Assembly (NCBI RefSeq): GCF_014839835.1
Contig: NC_071634.1
Span: 14,242,453 to 14,306,452, forward strand
Length of the DNA stretch: 64,000 bases
Reading direction: 5' to 3'
Source: Dryobates pubescens
Taxonomy: Eukaryota > Chordata > Aves > Piciformes > Picidae
Shown: piece after piece, positions 37,201 through 51,600 of the stretch
Position numbering within the stretch: the first letter of the stretch is position 1
Layout: every line of letters starts with the position of its first letter
Made by a program: the position numbers and the translations under genes
Notes under the pieces: model-generated
Told to the model about the DNA's origin: nothing
What the model saw: only the letters and a program-made list of their open reading frames with translations
The model's database searches: none

Positions 37201-40200
37201 AAGGGAAACTTACTCTTTATCTTCCTTCTTCACTGAAACAGCAATGTCTTTGATCTTGTTTACAGCCTGTCAAAACACAAGCCAGCAGCTGGATTAATGA
37301 TTCATGCCCGTGAGCTGATCAGATCTCCAACTTCTCTGTGTTTTACCTTCTCTTTTACAACCCACTTCAAGTTTCAAGCACTTAAGATGTTCCAACCCTT
37401 CCAGCACAGGTTATTCTAAGAAACACACCAACATCCATCTAATCAGATCATGAAGAGGCTCAGAGCTACTCCACTGCTTTCAGCATTGATCTGGGGAACA
37501 AAAGGGCTGTTGAGGGAGTCCACATCTAGAGGAGATTCAACCTAATGGGAGTGCTGGGCTTCCCAAGATGTGCAGATTACTAAGGACTAGCAGAGATCAG
37601 GAGAATGGCAAACAAGTTATCCCATTTATTCATTCCTGCTTGGAAGGAAACCAAAGGAAGCACCAGTGCTCCAGAGGTGCTAACTGGTACTGACAGCTCC
37701 CTGGCACCTGAAAAGGCAGCTGATGTTTGCAGTAAGACATCATGAGATCGCTGCTGTCACTGCCCACACTCATTCACTACTGAATTTTGCCCAGCAGTGT
37801 GCTGTTTTCCCTCTGGCACCAAACTCCTCTCCCCAGCCTCTGGTGGAGCCCAAGTCACCCCTCAGCTAGGAGCAGTGCTGCCTTACCAGCTGGGTGGCTG
37901 TGCGGAAGGCACGGATGATGATCTGGGGATGGAGGCCTTCCTCCACATAGGGCTTCACCTGCTTCAGAAACTCAGCAGCAAGCAGAGTTACAGACGTGGT
38001 CCCATCACCAACCTGCACGGAGAGGAAACGCTCTGTGTCATCCACGTGCTGCAGAGCAGCTTCAAAAAGCAGGCAAGGGCTTCCAGAGGAAATCAGATCT
38101 CATCATTTTCTCTGCTCACAGATGTGCAGCTGGATTCTCTAGTGATTGCAAAGGGCTGAGCTCAGACTAATCCCACTGGAGGGTGAAGTCTCATTTCCCA
38201 TCACCTATGTTCAACAAATACAAACTCTGTGCCCCTGAGGTTTCCAAACTCCCCATCAGATGTGCCTGGAACAGTGTCAAAGATTTCAAAGCACTCATGG
38301 AAGAGCAGGCTGTCAATAAAGAAGGCAGAATAAATGCCTGCACTCCATGACCAGTTCCCACCGAAGCCCACAGAAGCACCAAGGTGAGCAAGCTGCTGCT
38401 GTGTTTTGCTTTTGAGTGCAGGCAGGTGGCCTTCCTCCTACCTCTGCATCTTGAGACTTGGCAATGTCCACCAGAGTCTTCGCAGCCGGATGGACAACGT
38501 CGAGGAGCTTCAGGATGGTGGCACCGTCGTTGGAGATAGTGGCTTTGCCTAGGAGTGATGTAGAAAAGGAAGTCAGGCTCGTCTGCTGTGGGTCCAGCCC
38601 TTGGCACCCAGCACCCACAGGAGCTTTGCAGACCTCAGAGAGGCATGAATACAGCCATTTCAGAGCAGCCAGTCTCACCATCTCACCTTTCTGGTCAAAC
38701 ATGCTCTCAGCTTGTTGTCACACTACAGCGCTCCACAGCCAAGCCCTGGTCCTGCATCGCTGTGACTTCTGTCACATCTAAACAGCCACAGGCTCTTGTT
38801 CCAAATCTGTACTTAGAAGTATTTTTTCTTCAGTCAAATGACTGGCATTTCTCCTTTGGGATTTGGTATTTTAACACACTCCTACAGCCACATACACAAC
38901 CCTCGGATGGCTGAAAAGGGAAGTGAAGGAGTCACTCTCATGGAGAGGAGCCCAGAATGGCTGTTTCACAGAGAAGCTCTCTGCAGATGCCTCCATTCCA
39001 AACGGGTCTTTTAGACCCATTTTGGAGCAGATTAAGTCAGAGGAGGTTTAAGCTGGACATGATGAACAATGTCTTCACCAAATGGGTTCTCAAGCCCTGG
39101 ACCAGGCTGCCCAGTGGAGTCCTCATCCCTGGTGGGGTGTAAAAGCCCTGCAGATGTAGTGCTGAGGGACATGGTTTAGTGGTGACCTGGCAGTGCCAGG
39201 TTAACAATTAGACTCAATCTTAAAGGTCTCTTCCAACCAAAGCAATTCTATGATTATCTTCTCTTGAACAGCAGAGGCTGGAGTCCAGGTGTTGAAGAGA
39301 ACATTAAGACATAAACCAATCACTGCTGTGCAAGTTAAGCTCAGCACAGCCATGCAAATGCTGACTGTAGCTGGTAGGAGGCTCCAAGCCAATGTGCACT
39401 TCCAGCCCTTGGAGATTCTTCTCCAGCCAGTTTTCTGCAGGGCTGTGAGGCCACTGCCCAGTACTTACCCCTGTCATCCACAATGAGCTTGTCCATGCCC
39501 CGAGGTCCCAGTGTAGTGCGCACAGCTTCGGCGATGACCTGGCAGGCATTGATGTTGCTGACAAGCTGGGGGATGCCCTGTGAGGTGTCTGTCCCCTCCT
39601 TCAGCAGGATAACTGGTGTTGGCTGAAGAGAGAAACCACAGCAGAGCTGTTACTCCCACCCCAGCAGCCTGCAGGATAACCTGGAGATAACATCTAACAC
39701 AGTCCAGCCAGGTGCCATCATGCACTGACACCAAGACCAAAACCTGTAGCCCCCTCAAAATTCCTCTGCTATCACACAACCCTACTGCTTTCTCCCACTG
39801 CTCCCACAATGTTTCTGGAACACACCTAACTGCCTCCAGGAGAGGCTCTGGCACCATATCTAATTGGCCCCAAAAGTGGGCTTCCTCAGTACAGTACAGC
39901 TCAACAAAGTTCTGAATTTGATGCTAGATGGACACAGCAGAGAGGGACTTCTCAGTGCTCTGAGAGTGCTACTGCCCTTTGCAGAGAGCAAACCAGTCAC
40001 AGAATTGTTTTGGTTGGAAGAGACCTTTAAGATCGTCAAGTCCAACCATGAACCCAGCACTGCCAGGTCACCACTAAACCATGGCTCTCAGCACTACATC
40101 TACACAGCCTTAAAACCTCTCCAGGGATGAGAACTCCACCACAGCCCTGGGCAGCCTGGGACAGGCCTTGAGAACCCTTTGGGGGAAGAAATTTTTTCAC

Positions 40201-41662
40201 ATGTCCAACCTAACCTCCCCCAGCACAACCTGAGGCCATTTTCTCTTGTCCTGTCACTTGTTCCTTTGCAGAAGAGACCAACTCCCACCTCACCCCTGCC
40301 TCATATCAGGCAGTTGTAGAAAGCCAGACAGGGAGTCTCAGCCTCCTTTTCTCCAGACTGAGCAGCCCCAGTTCCCTCAGCTGCTCCTCACAAGACTTGT
40401 GCTCTAGACTTTTCAACAGCTTTGCTGCCCTTCTCTGCACACACTCCAGCACCTCAATGTCCTTCTTGGAGTGAGAGACCCAATGGGCCTTACAGGCAAA
40501 GCTCAAGCAAAGCCCAAACTCAGCCAAAGTTTGTGAGACACTAGTTTTAAACCACCACCTGTGGTCATACATAACAGGGCTGAAACAGATGATACTTGAG
40601 CTCCCTTCCAACCTGATATTCTATGGAAACCCCATCCCTGGAGGGTTTTAAAAGCCATGTAGATGTGGTGCTGAAGATGTGGTGCTGAAGGACATGGTTA
40701 AGTGGTGACCTAGCAGTGCTGGATTAACAATTGCACTTCATGACGTGAAAGGTCTCTTTCCAACCACGCAGCTCCATGACTCTGTGACTACTGTGCTAAA
40801 AAGCAACAGGGCTAGGGCTGAGAGGCTAAACTGCAAGTATGAGTGGGGTAAGTATCACAGTCAGACCTCCCTAAATACTGGAAACATTTTGGGGAAGAAA
40901 ATGCATTAAGTTTTCCCACATTCACCAGAGTGGAGATCTCACAGTCACTGAATGGCTTGTGTTGGAAACAACCTTAAAGACCAGCTGGTTCCAACCCTGC
41001 CCCTGCAATGCACAGGGGCACTTTCCACTAGACCAGATCGCTCATCCAGCCCGGCCTTGAACACTTAGGGAATCCACAACTTCTCTGGGTAATCTGTGCC
41101 AGTGTCTCACCACCCTCACAGCGCAGAACTTATTCCGCAGATCCAATCTAAATCCACCCTTTCACTTGAAAGCCGTTCACAACCCTAACGGAAAAGAAAC
41201 CCGGAAAAAAACGGGGAGTGGCCGAGACGGTCAACAACAAGGGAGCACCGAGCTGGACAGCGCCGAAGGGACCCCGCAGCCGCGGAGGCTGAGACCTGGG
41301 CCGTGCTGCCGAGAGGGCCGCAGGGCGGGGGGCTCCGGGACCGCCACACCCGGGCTGCACGACTACAACTCCCATCACACCCCAGCCTCTACCCCCGGGC
41401 CCAGGAGCCCGGGAGGCACAGGGGGCCCGACATGCTCTTACGCCCCGGGCAGCTGCAGGCTTCTGCGGCCGGGTGGCCTCCGCCATCCCCTCCCGCCGGC
41501 CCAGAACGCGCGCCGGCCCCGCCGCAGCCCCGCCAACACGGCCCTGAGAGCGAGAAACAGGCTGAGGAAGCCTTTCTCAGGTGGCGGGACGCGGCGGCGG
41601 CGGCGATCGCAGCGATGGCGGCGGCGATCGCAGCGATGGCGGCGGATGACACTCACCATCAT
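28270..41662 (-). CDS. CCT7: T-complex protein 1 subunit eta (CCT/TRiC chaperonin)
   Basis: One of the eight subunits of the cytosolic ATP-driven chaperonin that folds actin, tubulin and others. Twelve coding exons in transcript order: 41657-41662, 39469-39622, 38442-38548, 37887-38012, 37214-37266, 35865-36036, 34136-34300, 32833-33021, 31831-31928, 31395-31527, 29718-29924, 28270-28494. They total 1635 nt, giving 544 residues (human 543), and all phases agree. The first exon codes only ATG-ATG before GTGAGT, as in human MMPTP. ATP-site motifs are visible: [26 protein letters not shown] (residues 91-96) and VVAGGGAIE (about 405-412). The tail is Arg-Gly rich ([13 protein letters not shown]). 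Divergence from human is slight, for example [12 protein letters not shown] for ADKVEQRKLLEK. Introns carry many CR1 fragments. The promoter is shared with PRADC1. Confidence 0.97.
28968..29348 (+). mobile_element. CR1 LINE 3'-region fragment
   Basis: Contains 'ggtgctggagcgtgtcc', 'cttgtgaggagcagctgagg', 'gttcagcctggagaaaagga', 'ggaggtttagtttggacatg' and ends at 'caactctatgattc'. It lies in CCT7 intron 11, antisense to the gene. The segment before the tail is shortened. Confidence 0.93.
30609..31136 (+). mobile_element. CR1 LINE fragment with part of the reverse transcriptase, then 3' tail
   Basis: The 5' part reads as CR1 reverse transcriptase ([13 protein letters not shown], and later an LFSIFTKD-like block near 30808). 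After about 30890 it jumps to the 3'-terminal region ('gttctcaagacctggaccag' to 'aacgatgctgtgattcc'). It is therefore an internally shortened LINE copy. It lies in a CCT7 intron. Confidence 0.9.
32508..32808 (-). mobile_element. CR1 LINE 3'-end fragment
   Basis: Antisense: 'ttggctgagaaggaaccttc', 'agatcatttagtccaaatcc', 'cctggccttgaacacctcca', 'gatgaggcatccacaacttt'. It sits immediately downstream of CCT7 exon 32833-33021 in transcript order, about 25 bp from its donor. Confidence 0.92.
33345..33753 (-). mobile_element. CR1 LINE fragment lacking the terminal tail
   Basis: Antisense CR1: 'ctctgggcagcctactccag', 'acctcctgggttccagtttg', 'cactgccccttgtcctgtca', 'cctttcctcctcacagagaa', 'gcagcctccactggactctc'. 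It lies in a CCT7 intron. The same subfamily as the 20225 copy, judged by shared blocks. Confidence 0.92.
36395..36582 (+). mobile_element. CR1 LINE 3'-tail fragment
   Basis: 'caacaggctgcccagggagg', 'gttggactcaatgatcttaa', 'aggtcttttccaaccttcct' and the ending 'gttctatga'. It lies in a CCT7 intron. Confidence 0.92.
39026..39254 (+). mobile_element. CR1 LINE 3'-tail fragment
   Basis: 'gtcagaggaggtttaagctg', 'accaggctgcccagtggagt', 'ggtctcttccaaccaaagca', 'attctatgatt'. It lies in CCT7 intron 2, antisense to the gene. Confidence 0.92.
39996..40487 (-). mobile_element. CR1 LINE 3'-end fragment
   Basis: Antisense tail 'cacagaattgttttggttgg' followed by the whole 3' region to 'tctgcacacactccagcacc' and 'tcaatgtccttcttgg'. 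At nearly 500 bp it is one of the longer CR1 pieces here. It lies in CCT7 intron 1. Confidence 0.93.
40585..40795 (+). mobile_element. Two abutting CR1 3' tails, same strand
   Basis: A short tail ('cccttccaacctgatattct' to about 40626) is followed at once by a second tail ('cccatccctggagggtttta' to 'ccatgactctgtgac'). The second has a local duplication (gatgtggtgctgaa, twice). CCT7 intron 1. Confidence 0.85.
40935..41175 (-). mobile_element. CR1 LINE 3'-end fragment
   Basis: Antisense: 'aatggcttgtgttggaaaca', 'caccttaaag'-like and 'gcactttccactagaccaga', 'ccggccttgaacacttaggg', 'tgtctcaccaccctcacagc'. It lies just inside CCT7 intron 1, next to the CpG island. Confidence 0.9.
41600..41640. 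repeat. 18-bp tandem duplication in CCT7 intron 1
   Basis: GGCGGCGATCGCAGCGAT occurs twice in tandem, ending about 15 bp from the CCT7 exon-1 donor. It adds four CGATC/GCGAT cores and GATGGCGG words. It may be a promoter-proximal duplication. Confidence 0.7.
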
Positions 41663-42146
41663 CCTGGCGGCTCTTTCCGCTGCAGCTCCCCCTGCCTCAC
41701 ACAGGCTCCACCCCACAATGCACCGCGCCCGCCCAGAAGCTTCCCCGGGGCAGGAAAGGAAGCTCCCGTTGCGAGGGGACCGCTTCCGGCTGCGCTCTAT
41801 GGTACGGGCGGGCAGAGCGGCAACAGCGAGGTGTCGCTCCTCCCCCAGCTGCCATAGAGAGGCAGGGAGGAGAAGCCGGCTCAGTGTTTGCCAGGGGAGG
41901 AGCGGTCCGGAGAAAGGAGGGTTGGCGAATGGAGCTTTAGTTGATGGGGCCAGTGAGGGGACACCGAGGTGACACGGACCAAGGAAGCCATCACCGCCTC
42001 TCGGGGCTGCACAGGCCTAAGCTCCTGCCCTCCCCCTTTTTTTCTGGAGATTGATGGCTGTGTCAGCCAATAGAAAGGCGTAATGTGGAGGCTCCGCCAA
42101 TGGGCGTGGGATGGGGGCGGAGCGCCTGGCGGTGCCGGGCGCAGCC

Positions 42147-46509
<4,363 letters not shown>

Positions 46510-46787
46510 CAGTGGGAGACTGCAGCAGATCAAGGACTTCTTGGTGGATCCCAGGAGCTTGTCCCAGGGACCAGGTTTGAGGAAAGAGTCCCAAGGTGCT
46601 CTGGAGATCCCAGCAACAGGGAGATCTTTCTGCTGCCGCTGGCGTGTGGCTGAAAGGACAAATACCAGCACCCGTGGTGGGAATCTTGAGCCTGACAATG
46701 AGAACCCTTTGTGATGACATTCTGGGAGGGAAGTGATGGCCCAGAGCAGGCCAGTGCTTCCCTGAGAAACATTTTAACAATGCCACC

Positions 46788-46793
46788 AGTAAA
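46788..46793 (+). terminator. PRADC1: Candidate PRADC1 poly(A) signal (AGTAAA)
   Basis: No AATAAA or ATTAAA is seen within 500 bp of the stop. AGTAAA at this position is followed by TTGTGTTGCTTATTTAGTGATGTGG, a GT-rich element suited to cleavage. The 3' UTR would be about 300 nt. Confidence 0.5.
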
Positions 46794-47009
46794 TTGTGTT
46801 GCTTATTTAGTGATGTGGGGTTGAATGGATGCATCAGGTGGGGATGGGAGGGAGAGTGAGATGCAGCTTGGTCTGTACTAGCAGAGTTTGCCCAACACCT
46901 GTGTGGTTTTGTCTCAGCTAATGAAGTCCAAACAAGTTTTTGAGAAAGGGAAGTTTCTCCTTTTTTACAGCATCTGGGACAAATCTCATCCCCCTAAGGA
47001 TGTTCTGCC

Positions 47010-47210
47010 CAGTTAAGCTCCCAAGGTGCCTCCTGCAGTCTTCTCCGGGCTGAACAACCCCAACTCTCTCAGCCTGGCCTCACACCAAAGGGCTTCCACC
47101 CTTGGATCATTTTTGTGCACTCCTCTGGCCCTGCTCCCACAGCTCCCTGTCTCTGCTGTGCTGAGGACTTCAGAGGTGGCCCAAGCAGAGCAGAGAATGC
47201 AGCCCAAACA
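47010..47210 (-). mobile_element. CR1 LINE internal 3'-region fragment
   Basis: Antisense: 'tcttctccgggctgaacaac', 'cccaactctctcagcctggc', 'ctcctctggccctgctccca'. It is short and lacks the tail. It lies between the PRADC1 and SMYD5 3' ends. Confidence 0.8.
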
Positions 47211-47352
47211 TCAGTGGGCATCTTATTCCCTCCTCACCATACCTGTGTGTCCCCACTGGGACCAGTCCCTGGATCACAGCTGTCAGCTCTGCACTCACCC
47301 CCCTCTAGTTTATCACTACAAAGCACACAGCCCAGCTTCTCTCCAGTCCTGC

Positions 47353-47358
47353 TTTATT
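47353..47358 (-). terminator. SMYD5: Candidate SMYD5 poly(A) signal
   Basis: TTTATT on plus is AATAAA on minus, in 'ctgtaataaagcagg'. No nearer canonical signal was seen after the SMYD5 stop, giving a 3' UTR of about 1.26 kb. Confidence 0.55.
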
Positions 47359-48610
47359 ACAGACACAGAAGGGGCCCCGGGACAGCTGGGGGCCAAGCAG
47401 CAGGGTGCAGGGCTGGTGGTGATGGTGGTGTCAGAGGTGCCCATTTGCAGCGTTGCCCATGGTCCTGCTATCAGGGCTCAACAGAAAACAGCTCCCCAAA
47501 ATCCACACGGGCAGGAAAACACCCTGGGCACATCCCCAACTTGCTGTCTGTCCATCACTTGGAGCTGTCACCTCTCTCCAGCAGTGCAGATCACAGACAG
47601 GGATACTGCAGACAGCGGTGTGACTTCAGTGGGGGTGGGACGGATGACAACACTCAGCTGCCACTGACATCCCCACGTGGGGCAACTTGGTGTGTCCCTG
47701 GGCATGGTGGCTCCTCCTTGGGCACACCTTCCTGAAGTGGCCTACAGCTAGGCAGCCCAGCAGGGTGGCTCATTCTCTGCAAAACCCAAAATACCTTCTG
47801 GGTGCTGGGTGGTGACTTTGCTGACACAACACTGTAAGCCGTGTCAGCTCTGGGCTAGCCACAGCCTGCCTGTTCCCCCTCCACAAATAGCCTGGCAACT
47901 GCTGCACAGGGCTTTGCATCACCTGAGGGATGGGGCCAAGGTGGAAGGGAGGTTCTCCACTGTTCCTGTTGGATTCAGGCATCCAGGTCACCCAGAAAGT
48001 GTCTCTGGCCCACCCACAAAGTTGCTTTGCCCCTTGCTGCTCACCAAGCCAATGCATGGAATGGAGAATACAGAAGGACCCCAGCTGATAGTGTGTAGAC
48101 AGTGCTATATAGACATTAAATAGTACCCCTGGTGCACGAACACACAGACACACACAGGCACACACGTTCCCCTCAGCCCCCTAGGCAAGGAACTGCTGCT
48201 CCGTGTCCACGGCCGGCACAGACACGGGGAAGCAGCCGCATGGGTGACCATGAGGTGACCATCCTGATGTCCCAGGGGCTGGCTGGACCCTGCTCTCCTC
48301 CAGCCAACTCTGCAAGCACCAGCCAGCCCCTCTGTGGGGAGTGGGAAGTGGCAGGGGGCCACCAGCTCACAGCCTGTCCTCACAGGGAGGACAGGCCCAG
48401 CCTGACACACGCACACACACAAGGAGGCCAGGCGGGAGCAGGGGCTGCCTCTGGCTCCAGCTGCCCAGCTCCACCGGACCTCCATACCCACCACCAGCAC
48501 CTGGCCTCCCACCCGACCCCACAACACAACCCTGTTTCGATTAATTTAAAGCTGCTGCCTCTTGGAGGATCCCCCCAGTCCCTTCCCTCTCCTTTTGCCC
48601 AGGGCCAGGA

Positions 48611-51600
48611 TCAAACATCAGTCATCTCATCCTCCAGCTCAGCATCATCTGTCTCCCCTTCACCCTCCTCTTCCTCGTCCGACGTCACGTCAGCATCGTC
48701 AGCTTGCGCCAGGCACTTGGGACACGAGCAGGTAAACAAGTAGTTCTCCCTGGAAGAAGGAAAGGAAGGAGGAGAGGGAGTGATGGCATGGAGACAGGCA
48801 CAACCCCAACACTGCTGCTGGGCAGGGAGCCAGGGACAGAGCAGCCAGGAAGGGGCTAAATACAGAATCACAGAATTGTTTTGGCTCCAGCTTCTAAGGT
48901 TGAGTCCAATCATCAAGTCCAACCCTTAGCCCAGCACTGCCAGGTCACCACTAAACCATGGCCCTCAGCACCACATCTATGTGGCTTTGAAAGCCCTCCA
49001 GGGATGGGGATTCCACCACTGCCCTGGGCAGCCTGCACCAGGGCTTGACAGCAGTTCTGGGGAAGAAACTTTTCATGTTCAGCCTAAACCTCTCCTGCAA
49101 TTCAAGGCCATTTCCTCTTGTCCCCTCACTTGTTCCTTGGCAGAAGGGACTGACCCTGCCTCCTTTAAGGGAGTTGTAGAGAGCCAGATGGATCCAACAC
49201 TTGGCCTTGTGCCACCAATCCAGCCTATCCAGATTGCTCTGTAGGGCCTCCCTGCTCTCAGTGTTCTATGACAGTATTTTAAATCCAGGGAATTTTTGAG
49301 TTCAAGTCATGCTGAGCTCAGGTGGGATGGAGATAGTCTTGGTGGAGAGGAGGATGTCCCAGCCTTTTGGTGGTGATGGGAAATGGAGATGCTGATAACC
49401 TGCAGGAACCCCTACCCTTGAAGGGTGAAGAGGGAAAAGGAAGGTGGGTGAGAACAGCAACAGTTTGCAGGAGCCAAGTGCAGAGCGAAGGGGCCCAAAT
49501 CCTCAGTCCTTGGGGCTACAACCCAGAAGGGAGAGCATGGAGCTCCAGCCTCACTCACAGACAAGTCCTCCATAGTCTCACAGCAGCGTGGACAAACCCC
49601 AAAAGCACCATGTGCTGCCTGCACACCCTGCCACAGCACACACTTGCACACCAGCCCGTGCACAGCCACATACCAGGGCCCCACAGTGGAGATAGAGGCC
49701 AGAGGGGGTGCACAGGGCTGCTGCATCGCCCCCAGTGCCTCCACGCAGCCCCTACCTGAGTATCTTGTTGCGGCTGTGTCTGCTGCGCTCCCTCTGACAG
49801 CAGTCCAAGTAGCTGATGCAGATTTCCTGTCAAAGAGAAAGGGCTCTGAGGTGAGAATCACTTCCACAAACCCAAAGCAGCACCATTTGTACATGGACAG
49901 AGCCAAGCAGAAACAGGGTCTGGCAGCCCCTGCACAGGGTGAGGAGTAAAGTCCTCTGCCAGGATACTGTGTGGCATGGGAGGTATGGGGATGGGGCCCA
50001 CAGGGGATGTAGGGGACACAGCAACCCTCTGCCAAGGCACACCACCACCCCAGGTTCATCCCCACTGTCTCACCTCTCCTGCTTCAATGTCCTCCAGAGC
50101 CGTCAGATGCAGGAGGAAGTTGTTTTCTGGGAAGGATGTCTCAGCATTGGGGATGCAGCTGTGGTTACCTACATGGAAGACAGGAGGCAGCTGTGAGGGT
50201 GTCTCCAGAAGAAAGGGAAGGGGATCCCTTTGGAGCCTGTGCCTGCCCTTCTGCATGGCCTGGGCACAGGAGAGCCTGTGCCATCAAGTGGGCGGGATGT
50301 GGACTAGCTAAGGATAAGGCAGCACAATGCTGCAGCCATCCTATCTGCCCAGGGGACACCAGCATGAGGCTGCCCACTCACACTGGGAACTACAGGGTCA
50401 GGTGTAGTAGGGTGCAGGGCTAGGGCTCTCCATCAGAGCCAGAAAATACACTTGGAGAGAGTGAGCTGTCCTGAACGACCGTAGGAATGCACAGCGCTGT
50501 CTCTGCCTCCACATGCTGACGGAAGGAGGCAGAGGGCTCCCACATGGCGTGTGGTGGGACATCCCCTCCTACATCACCATGGCCTGGCCAAGAAAGGCTT
50601 CCCCACTTCACGGTTTGCTCAACTCTTGTTTTGCTCAAACAAGGCTTGAGGCAGTTCCTTTTCTGTGCACATGGCTTCCAGAGCCTGTATCACATCTGAG
50701 TCCATTCCAGCCAGGACTGACCATTGCATAGCGAGGGGAGACGCCAGATGCCGAGAGGGCAGACAAGCTCCAGGGCAGCACCCATCCCACCCCACCTATG
50801 GATTGTAAGCACAAGCCCCTTTCTCCAGAGCCTTTAGGAAGATGTGAGCTGGTCTAGTCAAGGACATCCCCATCTTCCCTACTACCTTTCCTTTTGCTAC
50901 TTACAGCAGCTCTGGAGCACGTAGAGACCTGATCCCTCGCAGTTGAGGAACTCCCCTGACTCTGCAGCATAGAGAAGCAGGTTAGAGCTTTGCATGGGCT
51001 GTTCTGGCTCTTCCCCACACACAGCTCAGTGTGAGCCTAAAGGGAATGTCCATCAACCCTAAAGGCACCCAGACAGTGCTGCCTGGGGGCTGGGTGTTGG
51101 AGGGCAGTTTCCAAAGCACCCTTCCCTCTTCACTGAAAAGGGATGGAGGGCACAAATACTTCACTGCCAGGCTCTCTGGCCTGCTCCTGTACTCACACGG
51201 CCAAAAAAGTAATAAACAGGTCTTTGAACCTTTAGTGTAGATGAGACTTGTCTGCACAGGACCTTCCCTATCCATGTAGCAAGGCAAGGGCAGAACGCAT
51301 GGCTGTCACAGACAAGGGGAACTGCGATCTGCCATTCCCTTGCAGGAACCCCTCCCAGGCCCTGACTCCTGAGAAGCCTCCAGCAGCAGATACTCCACCA
51401 GGTCCTACAAGCAGCACCGCAGGACGCTGCCCACAGCCTCACCCTTCTCAATGTCCTTGTAGAGCTGGTCGATGAAGGCGTCCAGCTCCTCCCGCTGCAG
51501 CAGGGGCAGCTCCAGCGCGTCGCAGGCGTGCACCCACTGGCTCAGAGAGCTGTCGGGAGGCAGGGGACACCGTTACAGCCCCGGCGCCGCACGGTGCGAC

